A DNA stretch of 10,558 nt from a bacterium (GTDB lineage: Bacteria; Desulfobacterota; GWC2-55-46): the NCBI GenBank assembly GCA_027310325.1, contig DAIDBB010000352.1, forward strand, positions 1 to 10,558, in the 5' to 3' direction. This document shows, piece by piece, positions 1-8,217 of this stretch. Below the pieces are notes generated by a model, which had not been told where the DNA came from, searched no databases, and worked only from the letters and a program-made list of their open reading frames with translations. Position 1 is the stretch's first letter; the number at the start of each line of letters is the position of its first letter. The position numbers and the translations under genes are program-made.

Positions 1-161
1 GGCCGAGGAGAGACATAGTGCTCCTTAACAGCGCCGCCGCGATAGCCGCCGGAAATGGAGCCAGGTCGATAGAAGAAGGGATAGCCGCGGCCAGGGGTTC
101 GATAGACTCCGGCGCCGCCCTTAAAAAACTCGAGATACTGAAAGGCATGACCAACAGATGA
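1..161 (+). CDS. trpD: Anthranilate phosphoribosyltransferase, C-terminal end (partial)
   Basis: This is the last 52 codons of a gene that begins left of the window; the reading frame starts at base 3 and ends at TGA 159-161. The enzyme joins anthranilate to phosphoribosyl pyrophosphate, the second committed step of tryptophan synthesis, in the cytosol. What is visible is the family's C-terminal helical end: a VLLNSAAAIAAGNGA stretch, then a SIEEGIAAARGSIDSGAAL stretch and a closing KKLEIL helix. This matches the usual 'NAA..L...G.A.s..eG...A...i.SG.A...L..L' ending of TrpD. The catalytic and PRPP-binding parts are outside the window, so nothing can be said about activity. The stop overlaps the trpC start (ATGA), which places it in the same operon. 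Position and sequence both support the call. Confidence 0.9.
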   Translation, partial: PRRDIVLLNSAAAIAAGNGARSIEEGIAAARGSIDSGAALKKLEILKGMTNR

Positions 162-946
162 TACTCGATGACATCGTCGCCAATAAAAAAGTCGAGATAG
201 AAAAACTCAGGTCCTACTTCACGCCCGAGGACTTCCTGGAGAAGATAAAGGGACTTAAGGCCATCCGGGACTTCGAAAAGGCCCTGCTCTACGACGGGCG
301 GAACCCGGTAAGGATAATAGCCGAGGTCAAGAAGGCCTCGCCGTCCAGGGGGATACTCAAGGAAGAGTTCTATCCGTTCGACATCGCAAGGCAGTATGAG
401 CTTTACGGGGCCGCGGCCATCTCGGTAGTGACCGAGGAGAAGTTCTTCAAGGGCCGCTTCGATTACCTGCCGCCGATATGCCAAAACCTGAATATCCCGG
501 TCCTGAGGAAGGACTTCATAATAGACGATCTCCAGGTCTATGAGACCAGGGCGGCGGGGGCCGACGCGATCCTCCTAATAGTTGCGCTGCTCGGCAAGGA
601 GAGGCTAAAGGAGCTCATGAGCCTGAGCGCGGAGTTGAAGATGCCTGCCCTGGTCGAGGTACATAACGAAGAGGAACTCGAAGTGGCGCTTAACGCCGAT
701 GCCAGGATCATAGGGGTAAACAACCGCGACCTTAAGACCTTCAAGACCGACATAAATACGACGGTACGTCTCGCGCCTTATGTGCCGAAAGACAAGATAC
801 TCGTAAGCGAAAGCGGCATCGATACGTTCGAGGACATCATGCTCCTTATGGAAAACGGCGCCAACGCCTTTCTCATCGGCGAGACCCTAATGAAGGAAAA
901 AGACATCGGAAAGAAATTGAAGGAGCTCCGTGGCGTCGGACGTTAG
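158..946 (+). CDS. trpC: Indole-3-glycerol phosphate synthase
   Basis: A 262-residue (beta/alpha)8-barrel enzyme that closes carboxyphenylaminodeoxyribulose phosphate to indole-3-glycerol phosphate, with loss of CO2 and water. Length is normal for a monofunctional TrpC; there is no fused TrpF, which is a separate gene next door. Catalytic positions known from the Sulfolobus enzyme are all found: E56 and K58 in the EVKKASPSRG motif, K118 in LRKDFI, E167 in ALVEVHNEEEL, N188 in IGVNNRDL, and E218-S219 in VSESGI. A phosphate-binding AFLIGETL stretch lies near the C-terminus. The ATG overlaps the trpD stop by 4 bases (ATGA), so reinitiation after trpD is likely. The gene end overlaps trpF by 17 bases. 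No truncation or missing key residue is seen. Confidence 0.97.
   Translation: MILDDIVANKKVEIEKLRSYFTPEDFLEKIKGLKAIRDFEKALLYDGRNPVRIIAEVKKASPSRGILKEEFYPFDIARQYELYGAAAISVVTEEKFFKGRFDYLPPICQNLNIPVLRKDFIIDDLQVYETRAAGADAILLIVALLGKERLKELMSLSAELKMPALVEVHNEEELEVALNADARIIGVNNRDLKTFKTDINTTVRLAPYVPKDKILVSESGIDTFEDIMLLMENGANAFLIGETLMKEKDIGKKLKELRGVGR
920..925 (+). promoter_or_regulatory. Shine-Dalgarno for trpF inside trpC
   Basis: AAGGAG lies four bases before GTG 930, inside the last codons of trpC. It is the only good ribosome-binding sequence near the start of trpF and is why the GTG was chosen. The four-base spacer is at the short end of normal. Confidence 0.7.
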
Positions 947-1555
947 GGTCAAGATCTGCGGCATCACCAATATGGACGACGCCGCGGCCGCGGCCTCCTT
1001 CGGGGCCGACGCGCTGGGGTTCATCTTCTGGGAAAAGAGCCCGAGGAACGTAAATGCCGAAGCTGCCTCAAGGATAATAAGCGAACTCCCGCCTTTCATT
1101 GCAAAAGTGGGGGTGTTCGTGAACGAGACGGTCGATAACATAAGGAGAACCTCGGAGATCGGGCTTGACTGCGTCCAGCTCCACGGAGACGAGTCGATTG
1201 AATTCGCCTCCAGGGTACGCGAGGCGACGGGCTTAAACATCATAAAGGCCGTAAGGGTAAAAGAGGCCCGGGACATAGTCGGGATCGAAAGATACGCCGC
1301 CTCCGCGTACCTGCTCGATACGTTTAAGCCCGGGGCCAGGGGCGGCACGGGAGAGGTCTTCGACTGGGACATAGCTATTGAAGCGAAGGGAAAAGGGCGT
1401 ATAATACTCTCGGGCGGGCTCAATCCGGATAACGTCGCCGACGCCGTCAAAAGGGTCAAGCCCTACGCGGTCGACGTCGGGAGCGGCGTGGAGCTCCGGC
1501 CCGGCAAGAAAGACCCCGATAAGATAAAAAGCTTCATAGAGAAGGCAAAAAAGTC

Positions 1556-1559
<4 letters not shown>
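930..1559 (+). CDS. trpF: Phosphoribosylanthranilate isomerase
   Basis: A 209-residue TIM-barrel enzyme that performs the Amadori rearrangement of phosphoribosylanthranilate to carboxyphenylaminodeoxyribulose phosphate, the substrate of the upstream trpC product. The N-terminal VKICGIT motif carries the general base C10, and LLDTF carries the general acid D130. Other family marks are LGFIFWEKSPRNV, VGVFVNE, VQLHGDE, the phosphate-binding GARGGTGEVFDW loop, ILSGGLNPDNV and VDVGSGVE. Length is typical. Translation is taken from GTG 930, overlapping trpC by 17 bases, because AAGGAG stands just upstream and the protein would lose its first strand with any later start. The stop overlaps the trpB ATG by 4 bases. 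The overlaps suggest tight coupling of TrpC, TrpF and TrpB output. Confidence 0.96.
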
Positions 1560-2746
<1,187 letters not shown>

Positions 2747-2758
2747 GACAAGGGGAAG

Positions 2759-3586
2759 ATGGAAAAAAGACCCGACAGGATCACCGAGACGTTTAAGGGC
2801 CTGAGCGAACGGGGTGAAAAGGCGCTCGTCACGTTCATCACCGCGGGCGACCCGGATATAGCCTCTACAAAGGACCTCATATTCGAGCTCGAGAGGGGCG
2901 GGGCCGACATAATAGAGCTCGGCATACCTTTCTCGGACCCCATGGCCGACGGCCCGACGATACAGGCGGCCTCCGAGAGGGCCCTTAAGAAAGGCACCCG
3001 GCTCGCTGACGTCCTCGGGGTCGTCAAAGAGGTGAGGGAAAAAAGCGGGATACCGATAGTGCTCTTCGGCTACTATAACCCCATACTTAGCTACGGCCTT
3101 GAGAAATACGCGAGGGACGCGAGGCGGGCCGGGGTCGACGGGACCCTAATAGTGGATCTGCCTCCCGAAGAGGCGGGCGAGCTTAAAAAGGAGCTTGACC
3201 GGAGAGGTATTGAGCTCATATTCCTCCTTACGCCCACAAGCGATGAGGCGCGGATAAGGACGGTTACGGACAAGGCCTCGGGGTTCATCTATTTCGTAAG
3301 TGTAGCAGGGGTCACCGGGGCCCGGAGTTCCCTATCCGCCGATATAGAAAAGTATATAAGGAAAGTGAGGCGCTTTACGACTCTTCCGCTCGGCGTCGGG
3401 TTCGGCATCTCGACCCCGGAGCAGGCCCGCGACGTCTGCCGCCATGCTGACGGCGTAATAGTCGGCAGCGCCATCGTGAATATAATAGCCGCTAACTCCG
3501 GAAAGACGCGCCTTAGAAAAGTCCGCGACTTCGTCTCGAAACTCAAAAAAGGCACGATGGCCCGGCAAGGCCGGGAAACGAGGTGA
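2759..3586 (+). CDS. trpA: Tryptophan synthase alpha chain
   Basis: A 275-residue TIM-barrel protein that cleaves indole-3-glycerol phosphate to indole and glyceraldehyde-3-phosphate and passes indole to TrpB. The catalytic pair is visible: E53 in IIELGIPFSDP and D64 in DPMADGPTIQ, equivalent to E49 and D60 of the Salmonella enzyme. Further marks are FGYYNPI, GTLIVDLPPEE, the FVSVAGVTGAR loop, GVGFGIS and GVIVGSAIV, which form the phosphate site. ATG 2759 follows AAGGGGA at 2750-2756, a good but close ribosome-binding site. The last 15 or so residues, after VSKLKKG, are a basic tail beyond the usual fold end. Only one base separates the stop from accD, and the accD ribosome-binding site lies inside the end of trpA. 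Confidence 0.97.
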   Translation: MEKRPDRITETFKGLSERGEKALVTFITAGDPDIASTKDLIFELERGGADIIELGIPFSDPMADGPTIQAASERALKKGTRLADVLGVVKEVREKSGIPIVLFGYYNPILSYGLEKYARDARRAGVDGTLIVDLPPEEAGELKKELDRRGIELIFLLTPTSDEARIRTVTDKASGFIYFVSVAGVTGARSSLSADIEKYIRKVRRFTTLPLGVGFGISTPEQARDVCRHADGVIVGSAIVNIIAANSGKTRLRKVRDFVSKLKKGTMARQGRETR

Positions 3587-3587
3587 C

Positions 3588-4439
3588 ATGGTCTGGTTCA
3601 GAAAAGAGATATTCTCAAACGGCGATGACGGCAAAAGCGTAAAGGTCCCGTTCGGCCTCTGGGTCAAGTGCGAGCACTGCGGCGAGATAATCTACAAGAA
3701 AGAGGTCGAGAGGAACCTCGACGTCTGCCCTAAATGCAATTACCACTTCAGGATCTCGGCGCACGCGCGAATAAATATCGTCGTAGACGAGGGGACCTTC
3801 AAGGAGCATCACGCGGGGGTCGAGCCCGTTGACGCCCTTGAGTTCAAGGACCTCAAGAGGTACAAGGACAGGCTCAAGGCCTCGCAAAAGGAGACCGGCG
3901 TCAAGGACGCGCTAGTTGCCGGGGAAGGCCTTATAAACGGCATAAAGACGATGATAGCGGTCTTCGAGTTCACCTTCATGGGCGGGTCGATGGGCTCGGT
4001 CGTGGGAGAGAAGATAGCCCGCACAGTAGAAGCTGCCATAAAGGCCGAATGCCCGGTCGTCATATTCTCCTCCTCCGGAGGGGCACGGATGCAGGAAGGA
4101 ATACTATCACTCATGCAGATGGCCAAGACCTCGGCGTGCCTGGCGCGCCTGAGGGACGCCGGGCTCCCGTACGTCTCCGTGATAACCGACCCGACCATGG
4201 GTGGAGTGACCGCGAGCTTCGCCATGCTCGGCGACATCATCATGGCCGAGCCGAGGGCCCTTGTGGGTTTCGCGGGCCCGAGGGTCATAGCCGAGACGAT
4301 AAGGCAGACCCTTCCCGAGGGCTTCCAGAGGTCCGAGTACCTCCTCGAGCACGGCATGATAGACATGATCATAGAGAGAAAGCAGATGAAGGACACCCTC
4401 TCAAGGGTCCTCTCTATGCTCACCGAAAACCGTTCCTGA
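3588..4439 (+). CDS. accD: Acetyl-CoA carboxylase carboxyltransferase subunit beta
   Basis: A 283-residue subunit that, with AccA, moves the carboxyl group from biotin-BCCP to acetyl-CoA to make malonyl-CoA for fatty acid synthesis. The N-terminal four-cysteine zinc ribbon is intact: C28, C31, C47 and C50. The crotonase-like carboxyltransferase fold follows, with SSGGARMQEG at 162-171 (oxyanion/CoA region), TDPTMGGVTAS at 200-210 and GFAGPRVI at 227-234. Length is normal. The start is ATG 3588, preceded by GAGGTGA overlapping the trpA stop. accA is not in the window, so the partner must be encoded elsewhere. Sitting between trpA and folC is known to me from deltaproteobacterial gene orders. 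The position suggests coupling by shared transcription rather than a pathway link. Confidence 0.97.
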   Translation: MVWFRKEIFSNGDDGKSVKVPFGLWVKCEHCGEIIYKKEVERNLDVCPKCNYHFRISAHARINIVVDEGTFKEHHAGVEPVDALEFKDLKRYKDRLKASQKETGVKDALVAGEGLINGIKTMIAVFEFTFMGGSMGSVVGEKIARTVEAAIKAECPVVIFSSSGGARMQEGILSLMQMAKTSACLARLRDAGLPYVSVITDPTMGGVTASFAMLGDIIMAEPRALVGFAGPRVIAETIRQTLPEGFQRSEYLLEHGMIDMIIERKQMKDTLSRVLSMLTENRS

Positions 4440-4458
4440 ACGGCTCTATCGAGCTCAA

Positions 4459-5775
4459 ATGCCCTCCTACGACAATATCCTCAAATACCTTTTCAGCCTC
4501 CATAGACACGGCATAAGGCCGGGCCTCGGCCCCATCTCCGCGCTACTTTCGATCCTCGGGGACCCGCAGAATGCGTACCCGTCCGTACACATAGGCGGAA
4601 CGAACGGCAAGGGCTCGACTTCGGCCATGTTTGAATCGGCGGTGCGTGAGGCGGGTGTAACCGTCGGACTCTATACCTCCCCTCACCTCGTAAGGTTTAA
4701 CGAACGGATAAGGGTAAACGGGGCGCTTATTTCGGACAGCGACGTGATAAAGGCCGCTTCGATAGTGAAAAGGGCCTGCCAGGGGCTCGGGGAAGACCCG
4801 ACCTTCTTCGAGTTCACAACGGCGATGGCATTCGTTTACTTCAGGGAAAAGAGAATCGACTTCGCGGTGCTGGAAACCGGCATGGGCGGAAGGCTTGACG
4901 CCACAAACGTCGTTACTCCGCTCGTATCCGTCATAACGAACGTAGGACTCGACCACATGGAATACCTCGGGGATAGCATAAGAGATATAGCCCGGGAGAA
5001 GGCTGGCATCATAAAGAAAAATGTCCCGGTGGTGACCGCCTGCGAAGACGTCGTAGCGTTACGTGAGATAAAGCGGGAATCCCAAAAAAAAGGCTCGCCC
5101 CTTTACGTGCTTGATAAGGACTTCAGGACAAGGGACTCCTCTGCGCGCCCCGGCAGAAAGGACGCCTTCGACTATATAGGCATCAAAAAAAATATAACGG
5201 GCCTCGAGCTTAACTTAAAAGGGATGCACCAGCGTAAGAACGCGGCCTGCGCGCTGGCGGCGCTCGAAATAGTCTCTTCAGCCGGCATCGCGGTCCCAGA
5301 AATAGCCGTCAGGAAGGGCCTTAAGAAGACGCTATGGCCGGCAAGGGTCGAGGTTCTCGGGAAAAGGCCGCTACTCATAATAGACGCGGCCCACAACCCG
5401 TCAGGGGCACGGACCCTGAAGGAGGCCCTCGAAGGATTTAAGTACAGAAGGCTAATACTGGTCCTTGGGATCATGGCGGATAAGGACATCGACGGGATAT
5501 TAAAAGAGCTCGCCCCTTCGGCCGATAGCGTAATCCTCACCACTCCCCGGACGGAGAGGGCTGCGGGCCTTGATGATCTCCTCGAAAGACTCGCGCCGTA
5601 CAATAAAAAGGCGATGACCGTAAGCTCGGTCGCAAGGGCCTGCGGCGTTGCGTTGAAGGAAGCCGGAGCGGGTGACGCGGTCTGCATAGCAGGCTCCATC
5701 TTTACGGCAGGAGAGGCCCGAAAATATCTCGAAAAAAGACTTAAGGACCAAGCGGCCGGACGAAGAGACCGGTAA
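4459..5775 (+). CDS. folC: Folylpolyglutamate synthase / dihydrofolate synthase
   Basis: A 438-residue Mur-ligase-fold enzyme that adds glutamate to dihydropteroate and/or to folates using ATP, in the cytosol. The P-loop GGTNGKGST at 46-54, the TSPHLVRFNERIRVNG segment at 73-88, FEFTTAMAF at 118-126, ETGMGGRLDATNVV at 139-152, DHMEYLGDSI at 165-174, the REKAGI motif with K181, the MHQRKNAACA segment and the C-terminal DAAHNP at 309-314 give an unambiguous FolC. LDATNVV and the FEFTTAMAF segment are seen in bifunctional enzymes, so dihydrofolate synthase activity is likely but not proven. It starts 19 bases after accD with only a weak GAG at 4451-4453 upstream. It is the last gene of the run that begins with trp. 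A C-terminal AAGRRDR tail is unremarkable. Confidence 0.95.
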   Translation: MPSYDNILKYLFSLHRHGIRPGLGPISALLSILGDPQNAYPSVHIGGTNGKGSTSAMFESAVREAGVTVGLYTSPHLVRFNERIRVNGALISDSDVIKAASIVKRACQGLGEDPTFFEFTTAMAFVYFREKRIDFAVLETGMGGRLDATNVVTPLVSVITNVGLDHMEYLGDSIRDIAREKAGIIKKNVPVVTACEDVVALREIKRESQKKGSPLYVLDKDFRTRDSSARPGRKDAFDYIGIKKNITGLELNLKGMHQRKNAACALAALEIVSSAGIAVPEIAVRKGLKKTLWPARVEVLGKRPLLIIDAAHNPSGARTLKEALEGFKYRRLILVLGIMADKDIDGILKELAPSADSVILTTPRTERAAGLDDLLERLAPYNKKAMTVSSVARACGVALKEAGAGDAVCIAGSIFTAGEARKYLEKRLKDQAAGRRDR

Positions 5776-5803
5776 TAAACCCGCCTGGCAACGTAGAACC
5801 CGC

Positions 5804-5851
5804 AAAAAGTTCCTTCCACCGCAAAAAAATCGTTTCAAAGTTCAAAAAAAA
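5804..5851. repeat. Three phased A-tracts upstream of lptD
   Basis: Runs of 5, 7 and 8 adenines lie at 5804-5808, 5823-5829 and 5844-5851, with centres about 20-21 bases apart, near two helical turns. Phased A-tracts bend DNA and can raise promoter activity. The last run lies in the spacer of the proposed lptD promoter. The first two follow short copies of CCGC. Bending is inferred and was not computed. Confidence 0.5.
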
Positions 5852-5862
5852 TCCTGTATGCT
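5834..5862 (+). promoter_or_regulatory. Candidate sigma70-type promoter for lptD
   Basis: TTCAAA at 5834-5839 and TATGCT at 5857-5862 match four of six consensus bases each and are separated by 17 bases. Transcription would begin near 5869, about three bases before the lptD ATG. The 96-base gap after folC shows no terminator, so lptD may also be read from upstream. Each hexamer is moderate; the spacing is the strongest support. Confidence 0.4.
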
Positions 5863-5871
5863 TATTTTCCG

Positions 5872-8133
5872 ATGAATACCTGGAGATTGCCGTCCCTTAT
5901 ACTCGCGGCCCTGATAATAGTCCTCTCGCCCATAAAATGGGCCCACGGGGCCGGCGCGCCTCCTTCTCCGACCGCAGCCCCCCTGGCCGAGCCTTTCAAG
6001 AAGAAAAAGGCCCCCATCGAGCTTTCCGCGGATTTTCTGAGTTACGACGAGGCCACGGACACCTACTTCGCGAGAGGTAACGTCGTGGCCGTCCAGGCTT
6101 CGACAACCCTCAAGGCCGACACGGTCGTAGCGGACATGGCCTCAGGGATCGCAACGGCCTCGGGCCACGTGGAGGTAATCGACGAAGGCGGCGCTATCAT
6201 ACGCGGAGAAAGCCTCGTCTTTAACATAAAGACCGAGAACGCCGTGCTGGCCAGGGGGAGGATCTTTTTCGAGAAGCAGGGCATCCTCATAACGGGCGAT
6301 CCCATCAGAAAGACAGGGCCCCAGACATACGAAGCGGATAGCATATCTTTTACCACCTGCGAATGCAAGGAGGGCGAGAGCCCGGCCTGGAGCTTCGGGG
6401 CCTCGTCGGCCAGAGTGACCCTGGGCCAATACCTTACCGGGCGGAACGCCTATTTCTATATAAAGGGCGTACCGGTCCTCTATACCCCTTACATATCGCT
6501 TCCCGTGAGGAGGGAGCGGCAGACCGGGTTTCTTTCCCCCCAGCTAGGATATTCAAGGCTCCGTGGGTTTGTATTTGACGACGCCTTTTACTGGGCCATA
6601 TCCGGCAATACCGACGCCACGTTCTATCTCGACGAGGAGACCAGCCGCGGTACAGGCGGGACGGTCGAGTACAGGTACATAAGGACAAGGAACAGTTACG
6701 GCGAGGCATACTTCAATTACTTCCGTGAAAAGGACATCGGCCGCGTGAGGGCGTTCAGGTCGAGTCTCAACCTCACGAGACCCCTTAACGCCGACGACGA
6801 CAGATGGCAGTTCCGGTTGACCCACACCGAGGACTTCGGCAACGGGCTCGTATTCAAGGCGAACATAAACCAGGTGAGCGACAACGAATACTTCGTGGAC
6901 TTCGGCAAGGACCCTGCCAGGCGCGCCCTCCAGAGCACCGAAAGCAACCTTTCGCTTTCCAAGAGCTGGTCTTCCTACAGCCTCGTAGCGCGGTTAAGGT
7001 ACTTCACAAACCTGATGGAAAGCGGCAACTCCACGACGCTCCAGGAGTTGCCCAGGGTAGCGTTCACCGGGACGGGCCAGAAAATACCCTATACCCCCCT
7101 ATATTTTTCCATGGAATCATCGGCTGTGAATTTCTACAGAAAAACAGGCATCGATGGGGGAAGGCTCGACGTCCATCCGAGGATATCGCTACCCCTTAGC
7201 GCCGGCGGATATCTCGATTTCACCCCATCATTTGCCCCAAGGGAAACGCTCTACGTAGTAAGGAACGACCCGGACGGGACATTTTTCAACAGGCTACTCT
7301 ATGACGTAACGGTCGACATGACTACGAGTTTCTACCGCGTCTTCACCACGGGCATCGATTCCGTCGGGGCATTGAGACACAGCATCCGCCCGAGGATCAC
7401 ATACGTCTACATTCCCAGGTTCTCCGGGACGATACCGAGCTTCGACGCCATAGATTCGATCCCGGCCACGAACACTATAACATACTCTCTAAATAACATA
7501 ATCACCGGCAAATACCTCTACGGTGGCGTTGAAAAATACTGGGATTACATCTATCTCGATCTTAGCCAGAGCTACGACTTTAATGAGGCTTCAAGGGCGT
7601 TGACATCGCCCGATGACAAAAGAAAGCCTTTCTCGGTCGTTACCGGCGAGCTTACAGCTAAGCCCACCGAGCGCTCGAAGCTTCTGGCGAAAAGCACTTA
7701 CGATATCTACACCGGCTCCTTCATGAGCATAAGCGCCCAACTCACGGCGGCGGACAAGAGGGGGGACAACCTGAATCTTTTATACAGTTTTCTTAAGAAC
7801 ACACCCGGCATGGTCACGACAGCGCTCATAAACGGCCCGTCGATAGTTACGGGGCAGACGGGGCTCATAGGCACGCTCGGGGTGGCCGGGTCGACAAGGT
7901 ATTTCGAGGGTTCTACAAAGATCCACGTGATGGAGCCCCTCGACCTTTTATACGTAAAGAGATACTCTTTCGACACGCACAGCTCCCTTGAGACCTCTTA
8001 CGGCATTCAGTATACCTCGCAGTGCTGGGGCGCGTTGCTCTCCTACACAAGCAGGCCTGAGGAGAAGCTCATCTTCCTGACCTTTAGCCTTAAGGGCATA
8101 GGAAAGATAGGCGGATTGCGCGGCAGCTTCTAA
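5872..8133 (+). CDS. lptD: LPS-assembly protein LptD (OstA/Imp), outer membrane
   Basis: A 753-residue outer-membrane protein that, with lipoprotein LptE, inserts lipopolysaccharide into the outer leaflet. Residues 1-26 look like a signal peptide: short basic n-region, hydrophobic LILAALIIVL, likely cleavage after AHG. Residues about 48-150 form the LptA-like beta-jellyroll (ELSADFLSYDEATDTYFARGNV, then GHVEVIDEGGAIIRGESLVFN). The LptD core follows, with YFYIKGVPVLYTPYISLPVRRERQTGFLSPQ at about 194-223, then a long series of alternating beta strands with aromatic girdles. It ends in phenylalanine, as beta-barrel proteins do for BAM recognition. Only three cysteines occur: C163, C165 and C718. 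ATG 5872 is the only start that gives the signal peptide, but no Shine-Dalgarno precedes it. The partner lptE is not in the window. Identification is strong; complex and disulfide details are inferred from E. coli. Confidence 0.93.
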   Translation: MNTWRLPSLILAALIIVLSPIKWAHGAGAPPSPTAAPLAEPFKKKKAPIELSADFLSYDEATDTYFARGNVVAVQASTTLKADTVVADMASGIATASGHVEVIDEGGAIIRGESLVFNIKTENAVLARGRIFFEKQGILITGDPIRKTGPQTYEADSISFTTCECKEGESPAWSFGASSARVTLGQYLTGRNAYFYIKGVPVLYTPYISLPVRRERQTGFLSPQLGYSRLRGFVFDDAFYWAISGNTDATFYLDEETSRGTGGTVEYRYIRTRNSYGEAYFNYFREKDIGRVRAFRSSLNLTRPLNADDDRWQFRLTHTEDFGNGLVFKANINQVSDNEYFVDFGKDPARRALQSTESNLSLSKSWSSYSLVARLRYFTNLMESGNSTTLQELPRVAFTGTGQKIPYTPLYFSMESSAVNFYRKTGIDGGRLDVHPRISLPLSAGGYLDFTPSFAPRETLYVVRNDPDGTFFNRLLYDVTVDMTTSFYRVFTTGIDSVGALRHSIRPRITYVYIPRFSGTIPSFDAIDSIPATNTITYSLNNIITGKYLYGGVEKYWDYIYLDLSQSYDFNEASRALTSPDDKRKPFSVVTGELTAKPTERSKLLAKSTYDIYTGSFMSISAQLTAADKRGDNLNLLYSFLKNTPGMVTTALINGPSIVTGQTGLIGTLGVAGSTRYFEGSTKIHVMEPLDLLYVKRYSFDTHSSLETSYGIQYTSQCWGALLSYTSRPEEKLIFLTFSLKGIGKIGGLRGSF

Positions 8134-8145
8134 GGCCGGAAAACA

Positions 8146-8175
8146 TTGACACCCCTGTTTTGATAATGTTAAACT
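8146..8175 (+). promoter_or_regulatory. Promoter of the zinc-ribbon/receiver gene
   Basis: TTGACA at 8146-8151 is a perfect -35 box. TAAACT at 8170-8175 preceded by TGT gives an extended -10 (TGnTAAACT), with an 18-base spacer. Transcription from about 8182 would leave a leader of roughly 36 bases carrying AAGGG at 8209-8213 before ATG 8218. GATAAT at 8162-8167 also resembles a -10, but lies only 10 bases from the -35. This is the clearest promoter in the window and separates this gene from lptD. Confidence 0.6.
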
Positions 8176-8217
8176 CCGGAATGATCTCCGTCTAAAGGGC
8201 CTATAAACAAGGGTAAG

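Noticed and set aside
887..1459. Long open frames opposite trpF, trpB, accD, folC and lptD (up to about 215 codons).
   Set aside because: They lie wholly inside genes with clear catalytic motifs, are Ser/Arg/Pro-rich and lack family features. GC-rich third positions explain open antisense frames.
4430..4443. Hairpin CCGTT-CCTG-AACGG across the accD stop, considered as a terminator.
   Set aside because: The stem is five base pairs, no T-run follows, and folC begins 16 bases later in the same transcription unit.
5872..8133. Possible frameshift or fusion in lptD because of its length and low similarity in the barrel.
   Set aside because: The frame is open from signal peptide to a terminal phenylalanine, beta-strand patterning continues throughout, and 753 residues is normal for LptD.
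8181..8195. Four-codon frame M-I-S-V in the leader of the receiver gene, considered as a leader peptide.
   Set aside because: It begins at about the predicted transcription start, has no ribosome site, and encodes nothing suggestive of attenuation.
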